This document shows, in pieces, positions 1 to 10,605 of a DNA stretch of 64,000 nucleotides. The DNA is from Halichoerus grypus (Eukaryota; Chordata; Mammalia; Carnivora; Phocidae). The first letter of the stretch is position 1; every line of letters starts with the position of its first letter. The notes beneath the pieces were generated by a model. The model did not search any database and was not told the origin of the DNA. It saw only the letters and a program-made list of their open reading frames with translations. A program made the translations under genes and the position numbers. The stretch lies in assembly GCF_964656455.1 (NCBI RefSeq), contig NC_135726.1, forward strand, positions 31,029,930 to 31,093,929. Reading direction: 5' to 3'.

Positions 1-128
1 AATTATTGATAAGCTACTATCGATAATTATTGATAATCAGGCTATGTATTTGGAACTAGAGATATACTGGTGAACAAACAAATAATATTATAAAAATTTC
101 CAATGATAGAAATAACCAATATATATGG

Positions 129-345
129 TGCTTAGTATGTGTCAGGAAAGTCCATATGCACATTGTGTGTATCAACTCACTTAATCCTTATAACAACCCT
201 ATGAAGCAAATACTATTATTATTTCTAAATTCACATGTGAAGGTAACAGAGGCACAGAAATATTATATAACTTTGCAAGATCATGCAACTAACAAGTAAT
301 AGAGCAAGAATTCAATCCCAGGTGGTGCGTGTTCAGATCCAGTTC
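129..345 (-). mobile_element. MIR SINE, antisense
   Basis: Ancient tRNA-derived mammalian-wide SINE read in reverse. The order of recognisable pieces is a 'ttaatccttataacaaccct' block, a run of tactattatt, a degenerate 'gaggcacagaaat' block and a closing 'attcaatcccaggtgg' that corresponds to the B-box side. Strongly diverged, no target-site duplication visible. Confidence 0.7.
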
Positions 346-354
346 TTTTCTTTG

Positions 355-453
355 CTTTTTTTTTTTTTTTAAGATTTTATTTATTTGAGAGAGAAAGAGC
401 ATGTGCATGAGCGGGGGGAGGGACAGAGGGAGAGGGAGAGAATTCCAAGCAGC
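355..453 (-). mobile_element. Can-SINE 3' fragment, antisense
   Basis: A T-run followed by aagattttatttatttgag and a purine-rich gagggacagagggagaggg tract is the reverse complement of the Can-SINE tail and CT-rich region. The tRNA-derived head is missing; the copy stops where an LTR-like sequence begins, so it is 5'-truncated or was cut by rearrangement. Confidence 0.8.
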
Positions 454-861
454 ATATCTGTATCTATATCTATACTCTATCCATCTATAGAGAGAGAGAG
501 ACAGAATGAGAGAGAGATTTATTTTAAGGAATTGGTTCAATGGGGCTGGCAAGTCTGAAATTTGTAAGGCAGGCCCATAGGCTGGAAATTCTGGCAGGAG
601 TCAGTATTGTAGTCTTGAGTCTGAAGGCAGTCTGGAGGCAGAATTCCTTCCTAACCTTTTTGGGATACTTCAGTCTTTTCTCCTAACGCCTTCAGCTGAT
701 AGGCCTGCCCATATTATGGAGGGTGTTTTGCTTTGTTCACAGTCTACTGATTTAAATGTTAATAACTAAAAAATACTTTGATGGCAACATCTAGAATGGT
801 GTTTGACCAAACAACTGAGCACCTTAACCCAACCAAATTGACACATAAAATTAACCATCCC
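454..861 (-). mobile_element. MaLR LTR (MLT1-like), antisense
   Basis: Reverse complement of a MaLR-type solo LTR. Visible landmarks are a (GA)n stretch, ttaaggaattggttcaatgg, the 'ctgcccatattatggagggt' block, 'gtttgaccaaacaactgagc' and the terminal 'tgacacataaaattaaccat'. No internal retroviral sequence adjoins. The MLT1 name is from memory of the consensus; the MaLR class is firmer. Confidence 0.7.
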
Positions 862-2489
862 AAGGGCTATTTGTTACTACAGCATTACTCAGTCCCTCCT
901 GATACTTGATCTTATGCCTCATCCTCTCCAACGAGAATGGAGTTTAGATTCAATAAACACTGCCACTATGAGGATTCTGCTTTTTAAAGTGTTAGTTTAG
1001 TACTCCTTTAAAAAAATGTGACTTGCCAATTGTCCTTGTCTGTGGAACCCTGGAAAGATGCTGGAGAATCACAGGGCACATGCTAAGCAGGAGGCAGATA
1101 CACGGATAGATAGATACCAGTTGCTTCTGGTTACAGAATCCAAGTACACTCTAAAAATGATAAACCAGCATCCCCAATAGTGAGCAAGCAATCTGAGAGC
1201 CATCTGCTAAAGAACACTCCATCCATAAAGGGGTTAACAGGGATTCAGGCTCTCAGGAGAGCGCTAATGAAAGAGTCACAGAAAGGATGTTCAAAATATC
1301 TCACCTGGCTGTGGTTGCCATGGAAACTCATTTCCCTTATTTATGTTTCTCTTCCCCCTCTTCGAATTACTAATAGTAATAATTTGGCCAGTTATTAAAA
1401 AAGACAAGGAATGGACCATGTGAACTCAGGCAAGAAATGAAAAGTGAGAGTAGGAGAAAAGACTGTTAAATAGAAAAATAGATGCATCACTGAAACAGTG
1501 TCAATTAGCTGGTAAGTCATTCCCTCCACTTAGATGTGAATGTTTGGTGGTTTGGGGTTGCAAAGAAAGTGGGGGAAAGGCTTATAATGCCAGAGGGAAA
1601 GTCTTTCAAGATGTCTACTCCTTATTTTCTTGAAGACTAAAACATCAAAACGAACCCTCCTCTGGAAAGAATTATTCTTCTGTTCAGATGTACAAGTTCA
1701 ACTTGTACCCCCAAATTATACATGTATCTTTATCGGTGACCATTTCCTCCCTAACTACCTATCAGTACACTACTATGAATTGTGCCTTTCTTGATGTCAG
1801 CGTGGCTGACCTGAATTGTAAGCCTCTAGACCAATAGGACAGAGGTATTTCAGGTCATAGACTTTCTTGAGAATTTCAGAAAATCAACCCTCTCCTTGCA
1901 AAAGGCACATGCATACAATCATGCAGAAGTTGGCGATTTCAGGAGGTTTATGAACCTCCTGAAACCTGTTCAAGAACTTTATGTTGAGAATCATTGTCTC
2001 AAAGGAAGGATACCATGCAGATGTGTAGTTGTTGGGCCAGTGGGGTTTGGGAATAATTTTATTTTCTCGTGAATTGCTTTCACCTTGTTCTGAGACTACA
2101 TTCCTACCTTATATACAGTGTTTTTTCTTAGTGCTCAGACTCTTAAGACCTTACTAGGGAAATTAAACAGAGAATTATTGCCAACCTTCCGAAGGACAGT
2201 AGATGATGTAGATGTACACAGTTGGGCCTTAGATGAACTGAGGCAGGTGGACAGGACCTAGAAGAGCTGTGGGGACCAATTCTTTTTGTTTGTCTCTGCT
2301 GTCCCCAACCTCCCACCTCCTCTGCCACAATTTACCTTTTCCTTCTGTAGGTAAATTGAGGAGATAAAGAATGTTCAATTGAACCGCATTATTTTCAGAC
2401 CTCTCTTAAGACATCGATCAGTACGTGTCATAAGCAACGTGTATCAAAGTTTTCTCAAGAGAAAGGGACAGGGGTGGGCATTGACTAAG
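862..2489. other. Single-copy DNA, no gene seen
   Basis: No recognisable repeat, domain or RNA gene. The open frames here (72 and 61 codons) have no recognisable features. The one structural element is a near-perfect hairpin listed separately. Confidence 0.5.
1937..1964. repeat. Short perfect hairpin
   Basis: Arms tttcaggaggtt (1937-1948) and aacctcctgaaa (1953-1964) are exact reverse complements, with a 4-nt loop. It lies in single-copy sequence outside any repeat I recognise. Confidence 0.9.
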
Positions 2490-2665
2490 CCACTACCTCG
2501 CACCAGGCATGTGTAACATCTCACTTCACCCCTTTCACAACCTAAGAAGTAGGTTGCATTGTCCCCATTTTATAGATAAAGAAATGGACTTCCAAAAAGC
2601 TAAACAACTCATCCTGGCTCATGGGATTCATATGCCCAAGGTGTGAGATTTGATTCATGATCTGT
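2490..2665 (-). mobile_element. MIR SINE, antisense
   Basis: Reverse MIR landmarks: 'ccaggcatgtgtaacatctc', a 'tccccattttatagataaag' core and a diverged region ending near tgattcatga. The core 'ccccattttayagataa' is the best conserved MIR segment. Confidence 0.7.
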
Positions 2666-2924
2666 CTCCATCCTATTTTTGTGTGTGGTTATACCACACT
2701 TTCTCCAGAAGATGAGGTATCAGAACGGAAGGGCACTTCCAAGGAGGGGGGGGGGGGGCAAGCTTCCTTAGAGCCCTCCCAGCAAAGATTGCAGACACCC
2801 TTTCAGGACAGAGACAAAGAGTGGGAGGAGGGTTATTGTGTTGGAAACCTGTCCTAACAGTGGTGGTTGGAACACAACCTTTGATATCCAACAAAAGGAG
2901 GTTCTCACTAACACACATTATTTA
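2666..2924. other. Single-copy DNA with a G-run
   Basis: Holds a homopolymer of about 12 G at 2746-2758, a likely slippage and sequencing-error site. Small open frames on both strands span it and look like chance. Confidence 0.5.
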
Positions 2925-3300
2925 CCATTTATAAGCCTCCATATCCCCAGCTATAACATGGAGATCGTGATAATACGTAGGTGTAGAATTTTCAAAGGGA
3001 TTATAGAAAATAATGTATTATAAAAAACAGTGTACCGGGCGCCTGGGTGGCTCAGTCGTTAAGCGTCTGCCTTCGGCTCAGGTCATGGTCCCGGGGTCCT
3101 GGGATCGAGTCCCACATCGGGCTCCCTGCTCCGCGGGAAGCCTGCTTCTCCCTCTCCCACTCCCCCTGCTTGTGTTCCTGCTCTCGCTGTCTCTCTCTCT
3201 GTCAAATAAATAAAATCTTTAAAAAAAAAAAAACAGTGTACCTAGCACTATGCCTGGCTCATAGTAAGGATTCAAATATTGATTATCAGTGTTCTTATTG
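2925..3300 (+). mobile_element. MIR fragment split by a SINE
   Basis: Diverged MIR 3' half: 'ccccagctataacatggaga' resembles the 'cctcatctgtaaaatggg' region, and after the SINE at 3037-3230 the match resumes with 'tagcactatgcctggctcat' and 'agtaaggattcaaata', the usual MIR end. The younger SINE is nested within it. Confidence 0.55.
3037..3230 (+). mobile_element. Full-length Can-SINE (SINEC, arctoid type)
   Basis: tRNA-Lys-derived head starting gggcgcctgggtggctcag, then 'cttcggctcaggtcatggtc', a pyrimidine-rich tract, aaataaataaaatcttt and a poly(A) tail. Flanked by an exact target-site duplication aaaaaacagtgtacc at 3022-3036 and 3228-3242 (shared with the tail A-run). Low divergence and an intact duplication make this a young insertion. 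Confidence 0.95.
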
Positions 3301-3593
3301 TGTATAGAAACGTCCACTGCCAACATTACTTCATCAGGATGCACTGTAGTCTTGAGGTTGAAGAGGTGGCAAAGGGTGATGTTGCTGAGCTCTGTCCTGG
3401 GTAGGACCTGAGGTCCATTGGCCATGTAGATTCAACTCAAAAGTTTTTCCCAGCTAACCTGTTGTAACATTATCTGTAACAGTTTAAAAGTTAGAGACTT
3501 TCCATATTTTTAAGAGCTACACCTTAATTTATTCAACATGTATTTTAAAAATAATTTCCCCTTACTATAAAAGTAATATTTGTTCAATTTTTA
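3301..3593. other. Single-copy DNA
   Basis: No repeat or gene recognised. AT-rich on the right side, next to the Tigger-type element. Confidence 0.45.
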
Positions 3594-3598
3594 AATTT

Positions 3599-4108
3599 CG
3601 GTTGATCCTTGGGCTGCCTGGGTGGCTCAGTTGGTTAAGCATCCTGGGATTGAGTCCCACATCAGGCTCCTTGCTCAGCAGGAAGCCTGCTTCTCCCTCT
3701 GCCTCCCTCCCTCTGCTTGTGCTCTCTCTCTCTCTCTGACAAATAAATAAATAAAATCCTTAAAAAAATGAATTGAAATTTCAGTTGACCCTTGAACAAC
3801 ATGAGGGAAGGGGTACCAAGCCCCTACAGAAAAATCTGCATGTGACTTTTGATTTCCTAAAAACTTAACTACTAATGGCCTACTGTTGACTGGAAGCCTT
3901 ATTGATAATATAAATAGTCAATTAACATATACTTTGTGTTACATATTTGCACACTGTATTCTTATAATAAAGTAAGTTAGAGAAAAGAAAATGTTATTAA
4001 GAAAACCCTAAGAAAGAGAAACTGCATTTACAGTACCATACTGTATTTATTGGAAAAAATGTGTGTGTAAGTGGTCCCATAAAATTCAAAGCCGTGTTGG
4101 GTCAACTG
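3599..4108 (+). mobile_element. Internally deleted Tigger DNA transposon (Tigger2/MER28-like) with SINE in its left end
   Basis: Terminal inverted repeats: left cagttgacccttgaacaac (from 3782), right gtcaactg ending at 4108. Internal landmarks include 'aacttaactactaatggcct', 'gaaaagaaaatgttattaag' and 'tacagtaccatactgtattt'. No transposase frame, so non-autonomous. A SINE at 3612-3776 sits in the left repeat, and its target-site duplication copied the first bases of the transposon (left copy 3594-3610, right copy 3777-3793, a few mismatches). A second member lies at 14112-14438. Confidence 0.8.
3612..3776 (+). mobile_element. Can-SINE nested in Tigger end
   Basis: Head gctgcctgggtggctcagtt, a short internal region (the 'cttcggctcaggtcatg' box is missing, an internal deletion), then CT-rich tract and aaataaataaataaaatcc tail. 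The target-site duplication is aatttcggttgatcctt versus aatttcagttgaccctt, so the copy is older than the one at 3037. Confidence 0.9.
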
Positions 4109-4684
4109 TAGCTGCCAACATGTATTTCGCTGTAGTATTCATCACTCCCTATACTCTCTTAGATTCAGTCTACACCTCTCCTTTATATCATCTGCTGGAT
4201 ACTATAAGAATTTCAATTTACAATGCCCAACCATCAGCCCTTTCTTTTGAAAAAAAGAAAGAAAAAAATTCAAGTTACTCCATCAGGAAGAAGGTTCAAG
4301 TATATGTAGAAAAAAAAAAGTTATTTCATCCTTTCCATCCCTGATTTTTCCTCTCTCATTTCCACTAGAAGAGTGTAAAGAAGAGCCACAGTATAAATTC
4401 TGTTCTGAGCACTTGTAAAGTTAAAAGTAAGCAATTATATTTCACTTTACAAGATTTATACCAAAATAAATTGTGATTGATTGAATAGCTAAAATATTTA
4501 TAAAGGCACAGAGAAAAGACCAGAAAATAGGCACACACCACACTTTTGTGTTAACTTAGGTCATCCCTAAAAGATGTTACTGGGTATGGAAAAGAGGGGA
4601 AAGCTTCTGCTTGGTGCAGTTCTATATTATCTGAGTTTGTTTCAAAGTACTTCAGCAATTTCTTAAAAGCTATGAAAAAGTTTT
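4109..4684. other. Single-copy AT-rich DNA
   Basis: No recognised repeat. A 93-codon open frame at 4063-4344 begins inside the Tigger end and ends in A-rich low-complexity sequence; it shows no domain. Confidence 0.45.
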
Positions 4685-4893
4685 GTTTTGTTTTTTTTTA
4701 AGTTTTATATCTTTATCTGAGGGGAGGGAGGGGCAGAGGGAGAAAGAGTCTTAAGCAGACTCCACGCTGAGTGCTGAGCTCGGAGCCTGACGTGGGGCTC
4801 GATCTCACAACCCTGAGATCACTCTCCTGAGATCAAGACCTGAGCGGAAACCAGGAGTTGGATGCTTAGCCCACTGCACCACCCAGGCGCCCC
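4685..4893 (-). mobile_element. Can-SINE, antisense
   Basis: T-run, aagttttatatctttatctg, purine-rich tract, then the reverse head ending 'ccacccaggcgcccc'. Imperfect flanking duplication (aaagctatgaaaaagtttt / aaaagttataaaaagtttt). The B-box region reads 'gggctcgatctcacaaccct'. Older subfamily than the copy at 3037. Confidence 0.9.
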
Positions 4894-5076
4894 AAAAGTT
4901 ATAAAAAGTTTTAAAAGACTTCCTGTTAATGAGGGCAGAGGAGAAATATCTAGCTCCTGTGTGATCTCTAAAATTAACAAAGAACGAAAGGAAAGAGAAC
5001 AAGAAAAAAAATCTCCATGTCTATGAAACTACAACTCAGGAGAGGGGCCACAAGTACTGGAAGGAGGAGGTGTAGC

Positions 5077-5181
5077 ATAAAGAGAATCCAGGGTTTAGAG
5101 GTGTAGACCTGGTATAGAATAAAGAGAATCCAGAGTTTAGAGGTATAGACCTGGTATAGAATAAAGAGAATCCAGGGTTTG
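5077..5181. repeat. 42-bp tandem repeat, 2.5 copies
   Basis: Units start at 5077, 5119 and 5161 with the phrase ataaagagaatccag; the third unit is partial. Units differ at two or three positions (gggttt/gagttt, gtgtag/tatag). Because 42 is divisible by 3, a minus-strand frame stays open through it and encodes a 14-residue repeat, which I take as fortuitous. Confidence 0.9.
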
Positions 5182-5299
5182 CCAGAGGAGGACACACACA
5201 CACATGCACAGAGTAATATTTGTCATATATGAAAATGAAACATATATAATGAAAATGTTGGAAGGAGAAGCAAAAAATAAACTTAAAAATATTCATAAA

Positions 5300-6590
5300 A
5301 TTACCATCTTTAACTAATGGTAACATTTTTATGTCGCTTTCATAATTTACATATTCATATGTTTTATTTTAAATTTTCAACAAAATGGTGTCATACCACA
5401 TATACTATTTTGAAATCTTTTTTTTTCAGTTGGCAAAATATCATGAGACTTGTTATTAAATATTACTTCCTACAGGAATATTTTAAATAATTCCTCAATC
5501 CTTCATTCTCATATATGTAAAAGTATTTTTTATTGTATTTAACATTCCAGACAACAGTTAAACAAACATCCTTATAGTTAAGTTTTACTTATTTACTTAT
5601 ATCCATGACTATTTCCTCAGATAAATTTCTAGCAGTGGCATTGCTGGACTAACAAGCGTGTCCATATATAAACTGTTGCCTGTAAGAAGTTGTATCCATT
5701 TATATTCTGATTGGTAGTATGCAAGAATTCCCATTTTCCCCACATCATTTTCTTTGACTACTGTTGCTAACATTAACTATTATAATTTTTTGTGAATGCC
5801 TTTGGGTAGGTAAATTATTTACCATTGCATTTTTTTTCTGATGTGAATTGTCTGTCTTTATCTTTTTCTTATTGAATTGTTAGAACTGTTTATATATTGA
5901 GTATTTTAACTGTATTATATATTTAAATATGTAATTCAGTTTGTCATTTCTTCTTAGGCATAATTTTTGATGTTTTGATGTGCAGACAGCTTTTGCATTT
6001 ATGTAGTAAACATTATTACTTTCTTTTATGATTATTGCCTTAGGACTCGTGCTTCACAAACCAATATTATATTAAATATCCACCTCCATATTCTTGGAGA
6101 ACATTATTTCCTTTTTGTACACTTATAAATGTCTTTCGTCTAAAATGTATTACTTCAGTCATGTGAGTCAGGGACTACCTTTTCTTTCGTCCCCCCAAAT
6201 GAGTAGCCAGTTGCCACAATACCAAAATTATTGAATACTATACCACATCTTTTTATTTAAATGTTACTTTTATCATACACGAAATTCTTATATTTACTGG
6301 GAATGTTTCCAGGAGTTTTATTGTTTTCATAATTCTATACCAGCACTGTACTGGCTTTATAACTTTATAATATATTCTAACTGGTGATAGGAGCAATTCT
6401 CCCTTATTACTCTTCTTTTCAAACATTCTCGATTATCCTTATGCCTCTATTTTTCTTCATAAACTTTTGGATTCTTTTATGAAGTAAAAAAAAAGGGGGG
6501 GTGGGATTTAATTGATATTTATAGTCTAATTTGGGGAGAGTTCATAATTATTTTATAATTAAGTCATCTCTCTATATTGATGGGAAAAAA
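5300..6590 (-). mobile_element. Old L1 (L1M/HAL1-type) ORF2 3' portion, antisense
   Basis: Reads as reverse complement of the end of an L1 second ORF and 3' UTR. Landmarks: 'tttcctcagataaatttcta' then 'gcagtggcattgctggacta', 'ttcttattgaattgttagaa', 'cagcactgtactggctttat' and 'ggagcaattctcccttatta'. Many frameshifts and stops; no intact reading frame. Also no flanking duplication found. Confidence 0.8.
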
Positions 6591-9134
6591 AAGAAGTGTT
6601 TTTCTTCAAAATCACACGTGTTGGATGTTTTCTTTAAATACAGAAAAGAAATATCTTTCTGGTGAATACTTTTTAATAGCAGAAAGACTGTGAATATAAA
6701 ATAGCACCAGTTTTAGATTCCTCCTTTTTTTACAAGCTTTCATGTAGCAAGTCATGCAGAAGAACTGGCAGATACCCACTAGAAAGATTAGTGAAAGAAA
6801 ATGAAGTTTTATTTAGGAAAGAAAAACTTGAACTAATAAAAAGACCTGGAAAGAGATCCCATTTTAGCTAACAACTACCTGGACAATACTTTGTTCTTAG
6901 GATGTGGCCGTCTGGCCCTCTTTCTTTCTTCTTGCTATGCTCCAAAGAGCAAATGTTTGGTATTTAGGAGTCTTTTTTTCTTTTGACTTGAAAAGACGTA
7001 CATCAATGATTTTGCCATTGCTTTGAAAACTAATCTTCTAAGGCCAGAGAAGAACTCGTTCTAAAAAACCAAATTAAATTGCACTTTTTTTTTTTTTTTT
7101 TTAGTTTTTATTATTTCTGCTGTTACTTAAGAATGGTGAGAAAGTTTTACAGTCTCATGGAAAAGAGATGTAGCATTTCTTCACAAACTATCAGAAGTAG
7201 TTAATCTATTTAAATCGTTACATGATACTTTCATAATTGTGTGGATGTGTGTGGAGGGTGGGTAAGGTAGCTCTGGGTTGGAAAAGACGGGAAAACCTTC
7301 GAAGACGTAGATAAAGATGTGGGACATGTAATATCATTAAATCCTATGGCCATAATCGATTATTAAAAATCACAGTCTCAGGTAGTATTTTACTGGAAAT
7401 AAAAATATTGAGATTACGATCTTCAGATTTAAAATCCATTTTTCATAGTTATTGTAGAGTAGATCAGCTGAAGGTGCCAAATCCCTCAACCAGGGAGTCA
7501 GTCTGATTTCGCATTAAATCAAAGGCTCAAAGTCCTTAAAATGAATTTGATTTGTCTTGTGTAAGGAAACTAAGAAACGTACAGAAAGTTGCAGTCTTGA
7601 TTGTACCAGAATAAATAAAATCCAACACATTTTTCACACATCAACAACAGGAGGACCCAATAACCAAGATGGCCCCTTGGTTTTCCTCTGAAATTCCCAG
7701 GCCCACAATGGGTGTTCCTGCTCATGCTCTTTCTCTGGGTGACCGTGGGTGTCTGAATATGTTGAAAACTCCAAGTGATGTTTATTTTTCAGTGTAATAC
7801 TGATGTCTACACAGTATTCATATGATCATCTTCTGTTTTCTTCAACCTTGAAATGGCCTGTGTGAGAGTAACGGAGGGATCATGTTTAAAACATTTTGGC
7901 AGCCATAGGGATGCATTTGTGGCCCAAGTAACAGATGAAGTTTCCCCACTAAGAGCTGCTTGTGTTAGCATGCTGGATGTGGGGGGAATGTAACCACATC
8001 AGAAAGAAACAATTTCTACGTGAATTCTACATCGATTTTTTTTTTTTATAAATATGTGAGAGAAAAGGACCCCTCAGTAATTTTTCTCTGGTGTTTATAC
8101 ATAAGTGGAACAGCTAAGCAAATGGGAAGCACAGTCACTGAATTTGTTTTAGACGTTCTCTGTTTATAGAAATACGGCATTCGTTTGTTGTACCTGGTGA
8201 CTATTAACTGCTGTAATTGTGCTGTGGACTCTGTTCACGAGTTTGTTGAAGTTGTACATTATAATTTTAAAGGGGTTAATTGAATACTAATCCAATGCAC
8301 AGCACAAAAATTATTTGAACCATTCCAAGGAAAGCCGAAAATCCCACTAGCTGCCTTGGTCCTCATAAATCCTTACCCCTGTGAAACTGAGAAAATGAAT
8401 ATTCAATATTTTTTCCATTTGAGTCTCTTGACATTCTATTGATTCACTTTATTTTCCCAACAATTTTCTGACAGGTTTCCCAATGTGGATTCTGTAAATT
8501 CTTTGATATTCATCTTGTGATTGCCTTTGAAAATGAGTGCCAACTTTGGGCCAGGGCTTAGAACTCAGGAGCCCCAAGCCCTTCACACCCCGGGAGCCAG
8601 CATCGTGGTAGAATTTTGCTGAATTACCATGTGATCCTCAGATCTGGGACAAAGTCAAACAGCAGAAGGGGAGGGAGGTTCGAGAGCGCATGAAACTGAA
8701 GTTACGTTTGTGAACCATGTTACGCTCCAGGGGATTTGGGGGCAAAGAGAAGTGGGGAATGGTTGGACCTTAAGATTGTGCTGGTAGGAGGGAATAAAAG
8801 AAAGCAAATCACTTAGAGGTGAAAAAATCAAAGGGATGACTAGGCAAGGCAAGCAAGAAGCACCCATCCCAACCACTAGAATGTGGAGGGGAATGGCAGT
8901 GACCCACAGAGGAGAAAAAGGCTGTGGGAACAGGTGAGTCTCTCCCAGTGTAGGACCTAAGAGTCAGTTGATGTCACCATTCTAGAGAGTGCCATTAGAC
9001 ACAGGTAGGTGACACAGGCTCTTTCTTCCCATTCTAATGTGATCCTCTATCAGAAGAGAAATCTCACCTTTGTTAAAACTAAGTTTTGACCCACATGTTT
9101 CAGAGGAAAGAATTGGCATGCGGATCCTTCGCAG
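6591..9134. other. Single-copy DNA, 2.5 kb
   Basis: No gene, repeat or RNA recognised apart from T-runs at 7086-7102 and 8037-8047. AT-rich to about 8.5 kb then more balanced. The absence of recognisable repeats over 2.5 kb is mildly unusual for the left part of the window. Confidence 0.45.
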
Positions 9135-9300
9135 ACCTCCTCCTGGTCAGCTGTGTTCATTTCTCCATCACACTTAGTGTGAGCATCTTGTAGGAGCTTA
9201 AATTCCACAATTCACTTATTTTTGTATTCCCTAATGCCTAGCTCCATGCATGTAGTGCATGCTCGACGATATTTGTAGACGAAGTGAATGAATGAACATG
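9135..9300 (+). mobile_element. L2 LINE 3' end
   Basis: Diverged L2 terminal landmarks: 'gagcatcttgtaggagctta', 'tgtattccctaatgcctagc' and the close 'gaatgaatgaa'. Typical length and position for an L2 3' fragment. Confidence 0.6.
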
Positions 9301-10124
9301 TACATGGTCCATAGTGTGGAAAACGCCAGCTTGGCCTATCACCCACACAGGTTCCCTTACCTTCAGATTAGGAGCAGCTATGTTAAGCATCTGTCTGTCT
9401 CTCTCTATATAACTGACCTGAGAGACCAGCTTGGAGATAGATATATATATGTTTCCAACACTCTTTGATATCACTCTTAAACCCAAGATGTTTCTAAACA
9501 ATGTCTTTGGGTTTGCACCTTGGAGGTGGAGAGATTCTACTCCCTTCCCTCCTAACGCTTTTGGCAGCCAAGACCTTGACTTCTCCACACTGAGTTTCCT
9601 GGTTAAAGTAACTGGCCTATTCAGTCCAAAAAATATTAAGCTGCTGTTTTGACTGCGTGAGTATTGACTTGGGCAAACTGGCTGGCAGTTTAAACAAGAC
9701 CCCAACTGGCTCTTCTCTCTGCTGATGGTTACCTGCGGCCGCACAAGGCACGTCTAGAGCCTGATGCGATGGTGTTTGTGCTCGTTTAGTTTTCTTTACT
9801 TTTCTTGGGAAAAATTCCGTCTCCAAAGGTGACATAATTTTGAGGTTAATGCAAAATATCTCTGATTTGTTTTCATGGGGTGGGAGTGGTGTTTTACAAA
9901 AAAAACATGAATAATTCCATGGCACATACTGCTTTAGGGTTTGTGTAGTAACTTTTAGTTTATGCGTACTCGTTCTGGGACACAGTCGGCCCTCAGTTAC
10001 TATGTGTGAATTAGCACCTCTGCTCCCCTCCCCTAGTACCAATCATAAGTTTTAAGTTGGACCACGTCCTCTTAATTCACCAGCTACTCCTTGTATACAA
10101 GAGCTGATCAGGAAGGCATTGTTA
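9301..10124. other. Single-copy DNA with long chance frames
   Basis: Two minus-strand open frames of 168 and 141 codons (9238-9744 and 9617-10042) overlap in different frames. Neither has a recognisable domain, and the first runs across the antisense side of an L2 fragment, so neither is called as a gene. Confidence 0.45.
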
Positions 10125-10605
10125 TATATAATAATAGCTGCTGACATTTATTCGGATTTTAAATTAACAATGATCAGCATACTATGATCTAAGGGCCATA
10201 TCTGGCCCATTCCCTGTTCTTGTAAATAAAGTTTTATTGGAAGAGGGTCACATTCATTCATTTACACATGGCCTATGGCTGCTTCTAGGCTACAGCAGCA
10301 GAGTTAAGCAGTTGTGACAGAGACCTGACAGTCCACAAAGTCTAAAATATTTTCTATCTGGCCTTTTCCAGAAAAAAAGTGCATCGACTCCTGACTTATG
10401 AGGTGCTGTGCACTGTGCAGGCATGTTGTGGCTCATCCCTCCTGATTTTCACAATCATCCTAAGTGATATGTACTGTGCTTAGCCCCATTTTACAGATAA
10501 GGAAACTGAGGCGCAAAGGGGCTCAGTCAGGGAGTGATGGAGCAGAAAACAGAACCCAGTTAGATGTGACTCAAAAGTCCATGCATTTCACCACTGTCCT
10601 GTCGG
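10125..10605 (-). mobile_element. MIR SINE, antisense, split by a hAT element
   Basis: Left piece 'ataatagctgctgacattta' to about 10172; right piece resumes at about 10395 with 'aggtgctgtgcactgtgcag', 'ttttacagataaggaaactg' and 'aggcgcaaaggggctcagtc'. The hAT element at 10173-10394 interrupts it, giving the order of insertion. Confidence 0.75.
10173..10394 (+). mobile_element. Non-autonomous hAT-Charlie element (MER1-like)
   Basis: Landmarks 'gggccatatctggcccattc', 'tgtaaataaagttttattgg', 'ggcctatggctgcttctagg', 'cagcagagttaagcagttgt' and a closing 'cgactcctg' matching the inverted start. About 220 bp, no transposase. The subfamily name is from memory. Confidence 0.7.

Noticed and set aside
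3037..3230. tRNA-Lys gene
   Set aside because: The tRNA-like segment is the head of a Can-SINE with CT tract, A tail and target duplication, not a functional tRNA gene. The same applies to all SINE heads in the window.
4974..5326. Minus-strand frames encoding a 14-residue repeat
   Set aside because: The repetition comes from a 42-bp tandem DNA repeat; no other gene signal.
9238..10042. Minus-strand open frames of 168 and 141 codons
   Set aside because: They overlap in different frames, run across an antisense L2 fragment and show no domain, splice or promoter context.
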